From positions 63,836,351-63,900,350 of the forward strand of contig NC_065533.1 in NCBI RefSeq assembly GCF_020184175.1: 64,000 bases of DNA, written 5' to 3'. Each line of letters opens with the position of its first letter. The stretch's first letter is position 1. Shown one piece after another: positions 55,660-64,000 of this stretch. This DNA is from Aphis gossypii. Taxonomy: Eukaryota > Arthropoda > Insecta > Hemiptera > Aphididae. The notes under the pieces are model-generated. The model was not told the DNA's origin, did not search any database, and saw only the letters and a program-made list of their open reading frames with translations. The position numbers and the translations under genes are program-made.

Positions 55660-56865
55660 ATTTTATTTCATTAAACTTCTTAATATTATTTTTATGCACC
55701 GTTACGTGCCTCCTCCCTCTTAATATAACAATGTTTTCCCTATCTAATACGTCCGTTACCTCATAGGGACCTATCCATAATTGATTTAATTTATTTTTCT
55801 GCGTTTTGTCTCTCAACAATATTTGATCTTTTACGTGTATTTCTATAGGATTTTCATTACTATCATAATTTTGTTTAGATTTTATTTTCCTCTAGACTCG
55901 CGTCAAGTTTCTTTTTCACTAATAACAATGGAGCATTCCATGGTGAAAAGGATGGCTCTATAATATCGTCTTTTTCCATTTGTTTTATTTGTGTATCTAT
56001 CTCCTCCATTTGCGAATGGGGTAGGCGGTATGGCCTCCTATATATAGGCGGTTGATTTTTTTGTAAATTTATTTTATGCGTCATAGTATTTGTGTGCGTT
56101 AATATATCCCCCTTTAAATGGAATATATCTTGAAATTGTTCACAAATTTCTATTATGGATTGCCTTTGTTCGTTATCCATATGCCCACTTCTAATTAATT
56201 GTTTAATCTTATCTACGCGCTTATTATTATTGTTATTAGTTATTACCGGTTGAATGTTATAATCGAACTCGTGGTCATATTGAATTTTGTTTAGATCGTA
56301 TCCCCATATATTTTGAGGTTCCTCTGTTATGTTTAACATACTTATTACTACTTCACCGTTTTGTACGGTATTTACAATATTTCCACAAAATACACCCTCC
56401 TTAATTTCTTGTCTATGAATAAAAATGTCCTTATTTTCTACATCTTTCGCAGCTATAGGTATAGATACTATAGTCTCTGTCCTAGGTTTTAATACTATAT
56501 TCCTATTGTCTACATTTATATTAATCTCTAATGTTTTATTTGCTAAATCTATTATAGAATTATTTCCTGTTAAGAAACTATTACCTATTATACCATGCTT
56601 CCTTATGGGAAAATGCTTATCTACTAAATTAAATTCTGTACTTATTTCCTGTCCTTGTATTATTAAAGGTATTGTTATTTTGCCTAACGTTTGTATTGTA
56701 TTATCACTTATCCCTTTTAAATAAATTTTTCGCGTATTGTCTATTGTTAATCCGCTACGTAAAACATCAGTTTTTATAACGTTCACTTCACTACCTGTGT
56801 CTACAAGAAATTCCAACTCGTTTATACAAGCAGGTGAAATGCATTTAACATGGTTGTTATTATTT
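55660..56865 (-). pseudogene. pol: Pol remnant: protease and RT start fused to integrase end
   Basis: 56816-56865 onward reads into an aspartic protease (F-L-V-D-T-G-S-E-V, later G-I-I-G-N-S-F-L). The Q-P-P-I-Y-R-R-P-Y-R and S-P-W-N-A-P-L-L-L-V-K-K-K blocks that open reverse transcriptase follow. At about 55890-55905 the sequence jumps into the C-terminal module of integrase (L-L-R-D-K-T, then L-W-I-G-P-Y-E-V), with a stop at 55875 from the frame change. The catalytic RT, RNase H and integrase core are gone, a deletion of perhaps 2.5-3 kb. The protease frame lies -1 to gag with a ~50-bp gap, suggesting frameshift translation in the parent element. Confidence 0.85.
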
Positions 56866-56866
56866 A

Positions 56867-58000
56867 TTATTGTGAGTATGATTGGGAAGCAATCTCTGTC
56901 GGATTCACGGATACGTAATTTATCGCACTCGCTCCGCTAGTCACGTGTGACACCCGTCCGTTTCCCGAGTTAATAATATTTCCTCGTTCGTCGCGCTGTT
57001 TTTTATAACATACATCGGCCATATGTCCCCGTTTATTACAATAAGAACACGTTTCGTTTGCATATGTTACGAAGCCATTTCCGTTGTGCGTTTGATTATA
57101 TCGATTGGGTGGTCTTACATTCATGCGGCATTGCGATGTGAAATGACCTTCACGATTACACGTAAAACAGCGCCTAACAATTAAATTGTTGTACCTAGTA
57201 TTTTGGTGGCCATTAGTATTCCCATTGTTAGTGTTATTAATATTATTGTATCTATTATAATTCGGCGGATTATTATTCCGTCCGTGGTTAAAGTTTTGAT
57301 TATACGGTCTATTATTATACTGGTCGCTATTTCTAAACATGTTTTGTGTTTCATTATAAGAAAAATTCTTATTAAAAGGTCTATTAGGCAGTTCATAATT
57401 TTTAAAAATGTCTTGTACTTCGTTATAAGTTCGAATATTTTTATCGGCCATTAGAGCTATTTGCATAGCATGTTCAAGGGTAGTCGGATTTTTTGCTTTT
57501 ACTTCAAATTTGATTTCTCCTGTTAACCCATTAATGTAGCTAATCAGAGCCTGTTCTCCAATGTTTTCGCGTAATGTCATTGTCTGAGACGATGTTTTTC
57601 CTACGGCTACCGCATTGCAAAGTTTTTGAAATATTTCCTCTACTCTATTATTATAAGAATGTATGGACTCGTTAGGCTTTAATTTTATAATATTTAATTC
57701 TATCTGTAAATTCGCGGCACCATATGGTGACTCGAACGCGTCTAAAATTATTTGTTTAAGGTCCTCCCAGGCATTAATTTCTTTGTACCTAGTCGCGTTG
57801 TAAGCCTTACCAGTTAATTTAGTTGCTGCAATCATTTTTAATAAAAATGGTAATTGATCGGGTTCTACTGCATCAATTATGGTTTCGCATGCGGAAATAA
57901 ACGGATAAGTGGTCTCTGCTAGACCTGAGTATTGGGGAATTATTTTTAAAGCTTCGGTTACCTTAAGTGTAGTTATTTTGGAGTTGCCATTTTTTTTATT
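56867..58000 (-). CDS. gag: Gag with two zinc knuckles
   Basis: The frame is open from near 58000 to 56867; the first in-frame Met is at 57835, but coding similarity (L-K-I-I-P-Q-Y-S-G...F-I-S-A-C-E) clearly extends upstream to a stop near 58005, so the N terminus is damaged or joined to the small frame at 58132-58338. The capsid-like part is followed by Asn-rich sequence and two Cx2Cx4Hx4C knuckles (C-F-T-C...C and C-S-Y-C...C). Gag forms the particle and binds RNA. Distant resemblance to the gag at 31157-32203. Confidence 0.8.
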   Translation of the reverse strand, partial: NKKNGNSKITTLKVTEALKIIPQYSGLAETTYPFISACETIIDAVEPDQLPFLLKMIAATKLTGKAYNATRYKEINAWEDLKQIILDAFESPYGAANLQIELNIIKLKPNESIHSYNNRVEEIFQKLCNAVAVGKTSSQTMTLRENIGEQALISYINGLTGEIKFEVKAKNPTTLEHAMQIALMADKNIRTYNEVQDIFKNYELPNRPFNKNFSYNETQNMFRNSDQYNNRPYNQNFNHGRNNNPPNYNRYNNINNTNNGNTNGHQNTRYNNLIVRRCFTCNREGHFTSQCRMNVRPPNRYNQTHNGNGFVTYANETCSYCNKRGHMADVCYKKQRDERGNIINSGNGRVSHVTSGASAINYVSVNPTEIASQSYSQ

Positions 58001-58131
58001 TTTACCGCCCTTTTACTGGTATATATTCTGAATGAACAATATTTTATTGCTTCTTAATCCTATTGGTACGCGTATTATTTGTAATAGGACTTTTTTCAAA
58101 CTCCTCTAAATAATTAATCTAATACTTTTAT

Positions 58132-58338
58132 TTAAATCTGCTGGTTACTTATTTCTATATCTTCCTTAATTAATCTACTTATTTCTGCTTCAGTAATTAA
58201 TTCCCTACTACTATCATTTAAATCTACAATACTACTATCGTTTTCTATTATACCTATTATCTTATCTAATGTTTCTCGAGCTATTTCTTCAAACTCGTCA
58301 ATAATTTCGGCGTCCTTTTCTGCAGAACCCGTACTCAT
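58132..58338 (-). CDS. Short acidic frame, possible gag N terminus
   Basis: 68 codons beginning M-S-T-G-S-A-E-K-D-A-E and rich in Glu, Asp and Ile. It stands just upstream of gag on the same strand. It is either the original gag start, separated by a frameshift and indel, or a small leader ORF. No domain. Confidence 0.4.
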   Translation of the reverse strand: MSTGSAEKDAEIIDEFEEIARETLDKIIGIIENDSSIVDLNDSSRELITEAEISRLIKEDIEISNQQI

Positions 58339-58339
58339 T

Positions 58340-58520
58340 AATTAATATTTCTCTCAATAAATCTCAAATAATTCTCATATATAATCTCAAATAAAATTCA
58401 CAAATAATCTCATAATCTCTCAAATAATTAATTCTCATAAATCTCAATAAAAATTCTCAATTAATCTCATATAAATCTCAAAATAATAAAAAAAAATCTC
58501 AATAACCTTACTGTTATATA
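58340..58520 (-). repeat. Leader tandem repeat (AATCTCAAATAA-like)
   Basis: About ten imperfect copies of ATAATCTCAAAT..AATTCTCA in the untranslated leader between LTR and gag. Minus-strand motif TTTGAGATTAT. Function unknown; may reflect slippage or act in packaging. Confidence 0.7.
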
Positions 58521-58806
58521 CTCTCAAAATAAAAATAATAAAATTTTTCCTACTACGATGGACCAATAGACCAAAGGAGACGATTACATATATAGTTTAT
58601 GCTTACAAGACTGCTGTTTTAATTTTGCTTGCTTGATCTTCTCGCCGTGCCTGAACTGCAACAATGATTGTAGATCGATTTCCACAGAGTTGTTGGAAAG
58701 ACGTCTCAATCCAACGGTGATCCACTTGGTGAAATTGCCTCTGGTTGAAGAAGTTGACAGGAAAATATTAGCAATATTTCTGATCTGTCTCGTTCTCGGA
58801 AATCAA

Positions 58807-58824
58807 CCCTGTCCACAGCGCCAA
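58807..58824 (-). promoter_or_regulatory. Candidate primer-binding site
   Basis: On the minus strand TGGCGCTGTGGACAGGG begins a few bases inside the LTR end. A TGG start and this position match a tRNA primer-binding site; the tRNA was not identified. Confidence 0.6.
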
Positions 58825-58830
58825 TTTTTC

Positions 58831-59414
58831 TGTTGCGTCCCGACTAGGTCGATTCATGCATCAACGTACAAAATGAATACGTCGTGTTGTTCAAGTATAA
58901 GTTAATTGTTTATTAAAATAAGTCTTGCACGAATACAAATATTATAAGCTTAATGTAGAATATATAAAATAAGATGGTGAGTGGTGTTACGACCTGCCTC
59001 AGAAACTGATATCAAAATGACTTGAGTGGTGTTACGACCGGCCTCTGAGTGTCATAGATATCCCTATTCGTTGGTTATACAGTAACCGTCTGTCGAGCTC
59101 TTGTCTCGATCCCTCTTATATATGATTTCTTACAAGAGTGGGCGGTGACTCCGTCATATGAGGGGTCCCGGAACGACTGCTTGTGTATTCTTACCCATGA
59201 TTCTTATCGAATCGTCAAGACAACGAGTTTTGACTTTTGTAAAGAGACGTGTGATTTTACTTTAATTGTCAAATTATTATATTAATATAATATTCCACTC
59301 TCTCGTGTCCTGTACTCGTGTGCCTGTAGTATTAATTTTATAAGTTAGGAAATTTGACATTGTATGATCTTATGCATATAAAATAATCGATACGGACAGT
59401 ACAGGTTCGTAACA
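58831..59414 (-). repeat. 5' LTR of the errantivirus-like element
   Basis: 584 bp with inverted ends TGTTGCG (58831) and CGTAACA (59414). On the minus strand a TATATAAG core promoter lies at 59115-59122 and AATAAA at 58909-58914. A CTCAGAAACTGATA..GAGTGGTGTTACGACC pair near 58978-59050 is an internal short duplication. The U3 part recurs at 279-352/1030-1253. Confidence 0.85.
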
Positions 59415-59745
59415 AGTGTATCGTTTATTAATTGGTAAATAATTAATATGTTTATTATTGTAATATTATGTTTAAAATTTAATATAATTCTGAAGTATTA
59501 TCATTATTTTAGATGCCATTAGAGTTCATCTCAAGTTCAAATCTCTAATTGATAAAGAGTTTGATGTGCCATTCGCAACATGGTTGGCACATGCAAAATT
59601 TAAGATAACCAACAAGATGAGTGTTATTCCACGACGTGCCTTATTAAAATAGGTTAACGTCATTAGAATTATTACTAAATATTACTCTTATATTGACGGG
59701 TACTAGGTAAAGGGGGATAAGGTAACACTCACAACAAATTAATGA
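59415..59745 (+). pseudogene. Orphan exon fragment beside the LTR
   Basis: After TTATTTTAG at about 59512 an open stretch reads A-I-R-V-H-L-K-F-K-S-L-I-D-K-E-F-D-V-P-F-A-T-W to a TAG near 59652. No domain recognised; probably part of a decayed mobile-element gene. The rest of the interval is A+T-rich. Confidence 0.3.
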
Positions 59746-60397
59746 TGCCGACACGGCTAAACAACAAAACATAAATACAATATATATATTAGAATAAAAT
59801 ACAACGATACCGAATACATTCAATGTTTCCCATGTGGCCCGGACCACTGGAGTGGAGATTCCGCGACAATCAGTGCGAAGGTATATATATATATATATAT
59901 CATATAACGTATATGCGCATGCGGAACGAACACGACACGACCGCCGATGCGACTGTATAGATATATCGTACACGATGACAAAAACACGTGCGAAGTTATA
60001 TTATGGCGTTAGCCTACACGAAGAGATGTTGGACACGCATGAATCGTTGACCGCATCAATGCATCACCGACGTGCACCAATGCCCTATGTTCGGATCGAC
60101 CGACAAGGCCCGCAAAGTAAGGACGAGAATCCGAAACTGAAAACACTCGGTAAACGGTGGGTTTCGCGAGCGAAGCGCCCAGCACAAGATCACGCCAACA
60201 AGCCGACGACACGGCTGACACGCACGAATCGAAAAATAAAAGGACGACGCACACACGCGGCGATACAGCACTCGTACAAAAACGATATGGTGGATAACGC
60301 ACGCACGCGGACACAGACGTCGCGTCATGTTAAGCTCCGGTCCCGGCGCAGAGGTACCAACAACAACAGTGTAGGTATTGCATGTGGCTCCGACAAT
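59746..60397 (-). repeat. GC-rich LTR-like repeat, copy B
   Basis: Reverse-complement copy of 12029-12560: the minus strand begins TGTCGGAGCCACATGC at 60397 and reaches a (TA)n run at 59883-59900. Unlike copy A it continues beyond the TA run with CTTCGCACTGATTGTCG... to a possible end at GTGTCGGCA (59746). TG...CA ends suggest a ~650-bp LTR, but no target duplication was found. Confidence 0.55.
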
Positions 60398-61553
60398 AAG
60401 TAACTAGGTATACTAGGTTAACTAGTACTAGGGTAAGTCTAATTGACTGTACTGAATGACTGAATGGACTGAATGGACAACTTTAACAGTGGTACCGAAA
60501 ATAAAATAATATCAGTCATCACAAAATAGTAATTATCACTTTTATTATCAAAATATTAAAACAGATAAAAATCATATAATTTATTATTGTTATTAAAAAT
60601 AAAAATGTTCTTTGATTAAGTTCACCATTTATACATATAATTATGATATTTATTTCCAATTTTTTTATATTTTGTACTTCTATTTTATAAAAGAATTACC
60701 TGGATCATGGAAGTTGTCATAATACAAATTGTCGAATTTGTAGAATTTATTTCATAGAAAAAGACGGAATTCTTATTTATGAATTATATTATTGGTAGTA
60801 ATTTATATTTATTTTGAAGTGATATTTTTCTAAAACTAAATTTATTCAGATGATTGTATAAAAGATTCTGATCTACATGACAAAAAAATTGAGTTGCAAA
60901 TTATTAATAACAATATTTTTATTCAAGCTGCAGAATCTAATCTAAAAAATTTAGATCATAATGATGCAGTAAAAGTTGAATAGAACTAGAACTTTGATTG
61001 GACATAATATCTGTAGTATTATTCTTTATTTTTTTTTCTTATGGGTGCTATTCAAAATTATACAATTTTTTTTTAGAAATTTAACTGTACCGTGCCACGT
61101 ATGAGCAACAATAAGATGTAGAGTTTGAGGTTGATTATTTGAAAAATATTGATCGATGAAATATTTCTAAGCGTTGTTATTTACAAAAAAATATTTAAAG
61201 TCTAAATATTTAATTTTATTAAACTAGTTAAAAATATACAGCAGCCTTATAAATACTAATAAGTCTATTAATTACTTTAGCATCTGACAACTTTATACAC
61301 AACTAGTATGAATAACTAAATAGCACATATAAATATATATAATAAATGTTAATTATTAGTTTAATGTTAGTTGTTAGATTATGTGTATGTGTGTTATAAT
61401 AGCATTTCATAAAAACAATCTTAAACAGTAAAAATTAAAAATATATTTAACTAAAAACAGTAGGTATAGTATTCTTTTATATGTAAGTAAATAGGTCTAA
61501 TTTTATATACCTAATATACATTAATTAACCCTATTTTATTTTTAATTTAATAG
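60398..61553 (+). other. A+T-rich DNA with possible decayed exons
   Basis: Two exon-like scraps on the plus strand: near 60697-60790 (D-H-G-S-C-H-N-T-N-C-R-I-C-R, a Cys/His cluster) and near 60850-60980 (D-S-D-L-H-D-K-K-I-E-L-Q-I-I). They could be exons of the element that supplied the neighbouring ULP1 gene. Otherwise nothing. Confidence 0.3.
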
Positions 61554-62450
61554 TTAAAGACTGAATTGGAATAGAATGAATTGTAAAAAAAAGTCTCCTA
61601 ATTGTTCGTTTGTATTTTTTTTAAATTTTTTAATGTCTTCTGAATTCAAAAGTTTGGTTTCATATTTTTTGAAATATGTATGATCTTGTATTAATTTCTG
61701 ATTATTTAATTCTGAATATTTTTTAGAATTATAATAGAGCCATTCTCTGCCATCATTTGAAGATGTGTTGAAGAAATATGTATCAGTTATGTAACAAAAT
61801 GCATGTAAACATACATACAAATCACAATCAAACATGTTGCATTGTTGTATTGAATTATTAGCATACACACATTGCCATTCACTCAAGTCAAATTTCAAAC
61901 TTGTTTTGTTGCAATAGTTTGAAGCATTATAGCATAAATATGTTATTTGAAGTAAGCAAAGAAAATGCTCTTTCCTTTCATCCAGAGAAAGAAGCGAATC
62001 TAAAATAATTATCATTTAAAGTTTCAAATGAATTATACCTAAAATCCAATGTTCTCTTAAATGTGTATTTATGGTTATCAAAATTAAATCCATTTTTAAA
62101 ATATCAGTATCAAGAAATTTTTGTAAAATATTAGTATTATCTTGCATAGCATAAAAATAATCATATATACCAGATGGGATATACAGAATACACTTTTCTT
62201 TTCCATAATTAATAATTAAATAGCTGATCATATCATCAATTATAAATGAACTTATCCACTCACCAGGCCATAAAGTTTTAAAATCATTTGACAAAGTTAA
62301 AGGATTTAGTTTAAACTTTGGCAATTCTACTACTTTTAATTCAGTATCAATATTTTTAATTTCATTTAAACTTTGACTTACGGCTAATTTTGTTATCTTA
62401 GTTGTAGTCTTTGATACTGTTGATTCATCTAAATATTTTCTTTTTTTTTG
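61554..62450 (-). pseudogene. ULP1/SENP-like cysteine protease with one in-frame stop
   Basis: The minus-strand frame starts near 62450, where it abuts the MULE intron repeat, and runs to 61554 with a single in-frame TAA at 62016-62018. Catalytic blocks of the C48 family are in order: W-P-G-E-W-I (N-terminal), E-H-W-I-L-G (His), I-L-D-S-L (Asp), I-Q-Q-C-N (Gln) and F-D-C-D-L-Y-V-C (Cys). Such proteases cleave SUMO or polyprotein linkages. Stand-alone ULP1 domains are commonly carried by mobile elements, including some MULEs. The missing N terminus and the stop make this copy inactive. The join at ~62452 to MULE sequence is a breakpoint or a shared element. Confidence 0.75.
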
Positions 62451-62455
62451 AAACT

Positions 62456-63003
62456 TGTTATTTATTTACATAGAAATTAATAGTCACATAAAAGTAAATT
62501 CTAATATATCTAACTAATCTGGCAATTTATCATAAATTGTGATAATAATAAAAAGACAAGACTTTTTACCAATATACTATATCATATATTATACTTTTAT
62601 CTTGAACCTTAGTCCATGGTTTTGACCTCATAATAAATTATCATTAAATTAAACTTTAATATTTAATTAATTAAGTAGGTACAACTTTATGCAATAATAA
62701 TTATAAAATTACAATTTTATTTTAACAAAATAATATATATAGTCCCCTCGTTTTAATGAAAAAAATTAGAAGGGGTGCTCTTAAAACATAAAAAAAACTT
62801 AAAAGGAGTTCAATCCAGCTATGGCCCCTAATTTGAGAATAAATTGGTTGCACCCAGTACATTTATATACCTATTTGTATGTATAGTGTATACAGATATA
62901 TAATCTCAAAAATATCATTAAACTCATTATTTAGTTTAATGAAATTATTTCTTTATCTACTTTTATTTGAAAAATATGAATTTATTTAATTTGTTTACCA
63001 TTT
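62456..63003 (+). repeat. ~550-bp repeat, copy B (last MULE intron)
   Basis: Matches 44088-44655 nearly base for base and ends in TTTACCATTTAACAG, a 3' splice site feeding the exon at 63009. Confidence 0.8.
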
Positions 63004-63008
63004 AACAG

Positions 63009-63296
63009 AAAACGAACAACATAGCTGAAGCATCACACAGGAGGCTTCAAGCTCAGCTCAGCATGAATAATCCAACAATTTGGACATTCATTATTGAGCT
63101 GAAAAAAGTACAAGCAGAACGAGACTTGTACTATGAATTTCTTGTCCGTGGAAATGAACCACCTCCATCCAAGAGAAAATATGTAGATGCAGGAAATCGT
63201 ATTTTATATCTAGTACAACATGTAGTAATCCGACCATATTACTATTTTATTACTTTATTTTTTATTACTTTATTTTTATTACCTTTGAGCTGATAC
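63009..63296 (+). pseudogene. Final exon of a FLYWCH-MULE transposase
   Basis: After the AG at 63007-63008 the frame reads K-T-N-N-I-A-E-A-S-H-R-R-L, then N-N-P-T-I-W-T-F-I-I-E-L and P-P-S-K-R-K-Y. The N-N-x-x-E-x-x-H-R-R and P-x-I-W-x-F-I blocks are the usual C-terminal end of animal MULE transposases. The open part ends at 63293 after a Phe/Leu-rich low-complexity tail. It belongs to the same family as the gene at 41470-43393, as shown by the shared preceding intron. Confidence 0.75.
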
Positions 63297-63446
63297 TATT
63301 TGCAAAAATTTCATATATAAAATTTATAGATCTAGTATTATATTCTTGTTATATGAATTCGTAAAATTAAGATACGTTTATTATTTATATTATTTATAGA
63401 GCTAGTTATATGAATATTTAGAAAGCTAATACGCATTTAATAATCG

Positions 63447-63801
63447 TGTCGTAGTAAACACGAAACTTGTGTTCCGGTTTACCATGACACACACGTATAT
63501 TCTGGGACTACGTCCATGATTAGTTTTATATAAAAAGGGTTGTGAAAGTATTAAGATTCAGACATAGTTAAGCCTCAAGTACGCATGGACCGGTGGCGTT
63601 GTTCTATACGTAACAACACATCGGGCTAGTCGTTAATATTATTATTTTACTCTGTCTCAGTAATAAATAACTTGATTTTCAAACTTATAAAAAACGAGTT
63701 GCTTATTTACTACAAATTTCTTACGCTCTCCGAAGAAGATAGACGACAAAGTGGGTCGTTAAATCGTGTTGAGCCATCATCACCAGAACCGGCTCACTAC
63801 A
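63447..63801 (+). repeat. 5' LTR of an element leaving the window
   Basis: Starts TGTCGTAGTAAACACG and ends CTCACTACA, followed at 63805 by TTGGTGTCAGGTGTGGGG, a primer-binding-site candidate of the TGGTGTCA type. TATATAAAAAGGG near 63528 and AATAAATAAC near 63662 are in promoter-then-polyA order, so the LTR is plus-oriented. Internal genes would lie beyond 64000. Confidence 0.6.
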
Positions 63802-63927
63802 AATTTGGTGTCAGGTGTGGGGTCTTCACATCAAACGAAATATATTTGGCCGTTTTCAACCAGAAAACACATCCAAGTCAGTAGTTTGAGACCCTTGGAC
63901 GAACCACTGTTCCGAATCGACTTCAAG

Positions 63928-64000
63928 GAGCATTCTAAGAGCATTCAACCAGCATTCAAAGAGCATTCTAAGAGCATTCAACCAGCATTCAAAGAGCATT
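63928..64000 (+). repeat. 33-bp tandem repeat in the leader
   Basis: Units GAGCATTCTAAGAGCATTCA+ACCAGCATTCAAA at 63928-63960 and 63961-63993, then the start of a third. Each unit itself repeats GAGCATTC. Continues outside the window. Confidence 0.9.

Larger units (their letters stand above)
52488..59414 (-). mobile_element. Errantivirus-like gypsy-group LTR element with env and exonuclease, pol-deleted
   Basis: Minus-strand order: LTR (58831-59414), primer-binding-site candidate, leader, gag, protease and start of RT, end of integrase, env in three frames, a 109-codon ORF, and a DEDDh exonuclease. The 3' LTR is missing. The gene order up to env is that of insect errantiviruses (gypsy-type endogenous retroelements). 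The additional genes downstream of env are not part of the usual plan. Most of RT, all RNase H and most of integrase are deleted, and env is frameshifted, so the copy cannot be autonomous. Confidence 0.85.

Noticed and set aside
1..64000. tRNA, rRNA, riboswitch or bacterial operon signals
   Set aside because: None seen by eye; intron-containing genes and LTR elements fit a eukaryotic nuclear genome.

Overview
This window looks like a transposon-crowded, AT-rich insect nuclear sequence, most likely from an aphid or a close hemipteran relative. The reasons are short introns with GT..AG borders, a DUF4806-type gene, a minimal BIR gene, an R1/Jockey-like LINE, and a mix of P, Harbinger, hAT, MULE, ITm and env-bearing gypsy elements. 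I see no bacterial operons, rRNA, tRNA or CRISPR. One 100-N assembly gap lies at 40933-41032. Species assignment is inference; the element classes are read from protein motifs, terminal inverted repeats (TIRs), LTR ends and target-site duplications (TSDs).

Layout. 1-1.9 kb: the 3' end of an LTR element (minus strand) with a DEDD-exonuclease relic, its LTR split by a solo LTR with a 4-bp TSD. 2.7-7.9 kb: a complete-ended P element (29-bp TIR, 8-bp TSD) with a THAP/P transposase carrying nonsense codons. 8-11.4 kb: a small unrecognised multi-exon gene, an unrecognised minus-strand ORF and a BIR gene between two ~200-bp direct repeats. 11.4-13.9 kb: tandem hairpins, a GC-rich LTR-like repeat and a Harbinger scrap. 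14-19.1 kb: a minus-strand DUF4806 gene broken by a nonsense codon and by a 3.0-kb 5'-truncated LINE with a 14-bp TSD.

19.6-29.6 kb: one composite PIF/Harbinger element. Its matching ends enclose a plus-strand DDE transposase and a convergent minus-strand Myb/SANT-like gene, and it has swollen to 10 kb through nested insertions: a solo LTR, a TTAA MITE, a GC-rich LTR-like block, a mariner-like MITE, and a 2.3-kb TIR element with a WCDNC-type (DUF7869-like) protein. 29.8-30.2 kb: a hAT-type MITE. 30.6-33.1 kb: a young LTR element (3 differences in 371 bp between LTRs) keeping only gag and an env tail. 34.0-40.9 kb: three hAT elements nested in one another. 41.5-43.4 kb: a FLYWCH-MULE transposase with a lost catalytic Asp. 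47.7-52.3 kb: an ITm element whose transposase has a DD82E triad, with TA TSD and 26-bp perfect TIRs. 52.4-59.4 kb: a minus-strand errantivirus-like LTR element with gag, protease, a pol gene deleted from early RT to the end of integrase, a broken env, a 109-codon ORF and a DEDDh exonuclease gene. 59.7-64 kb: an inverted copy of the GC-rich repeat, a ULP1-like protease with one in-frame stop, the last exon of a MULE transposase and the start of another LTR element.

Almost every gene here belongs to a mobile element and most are broken. The feature I find most worth following is the DEDDh exonuclease placed downstream of env, present in two diverged copies at 1.3-1.9 kb and 52.5-53.2 kb.
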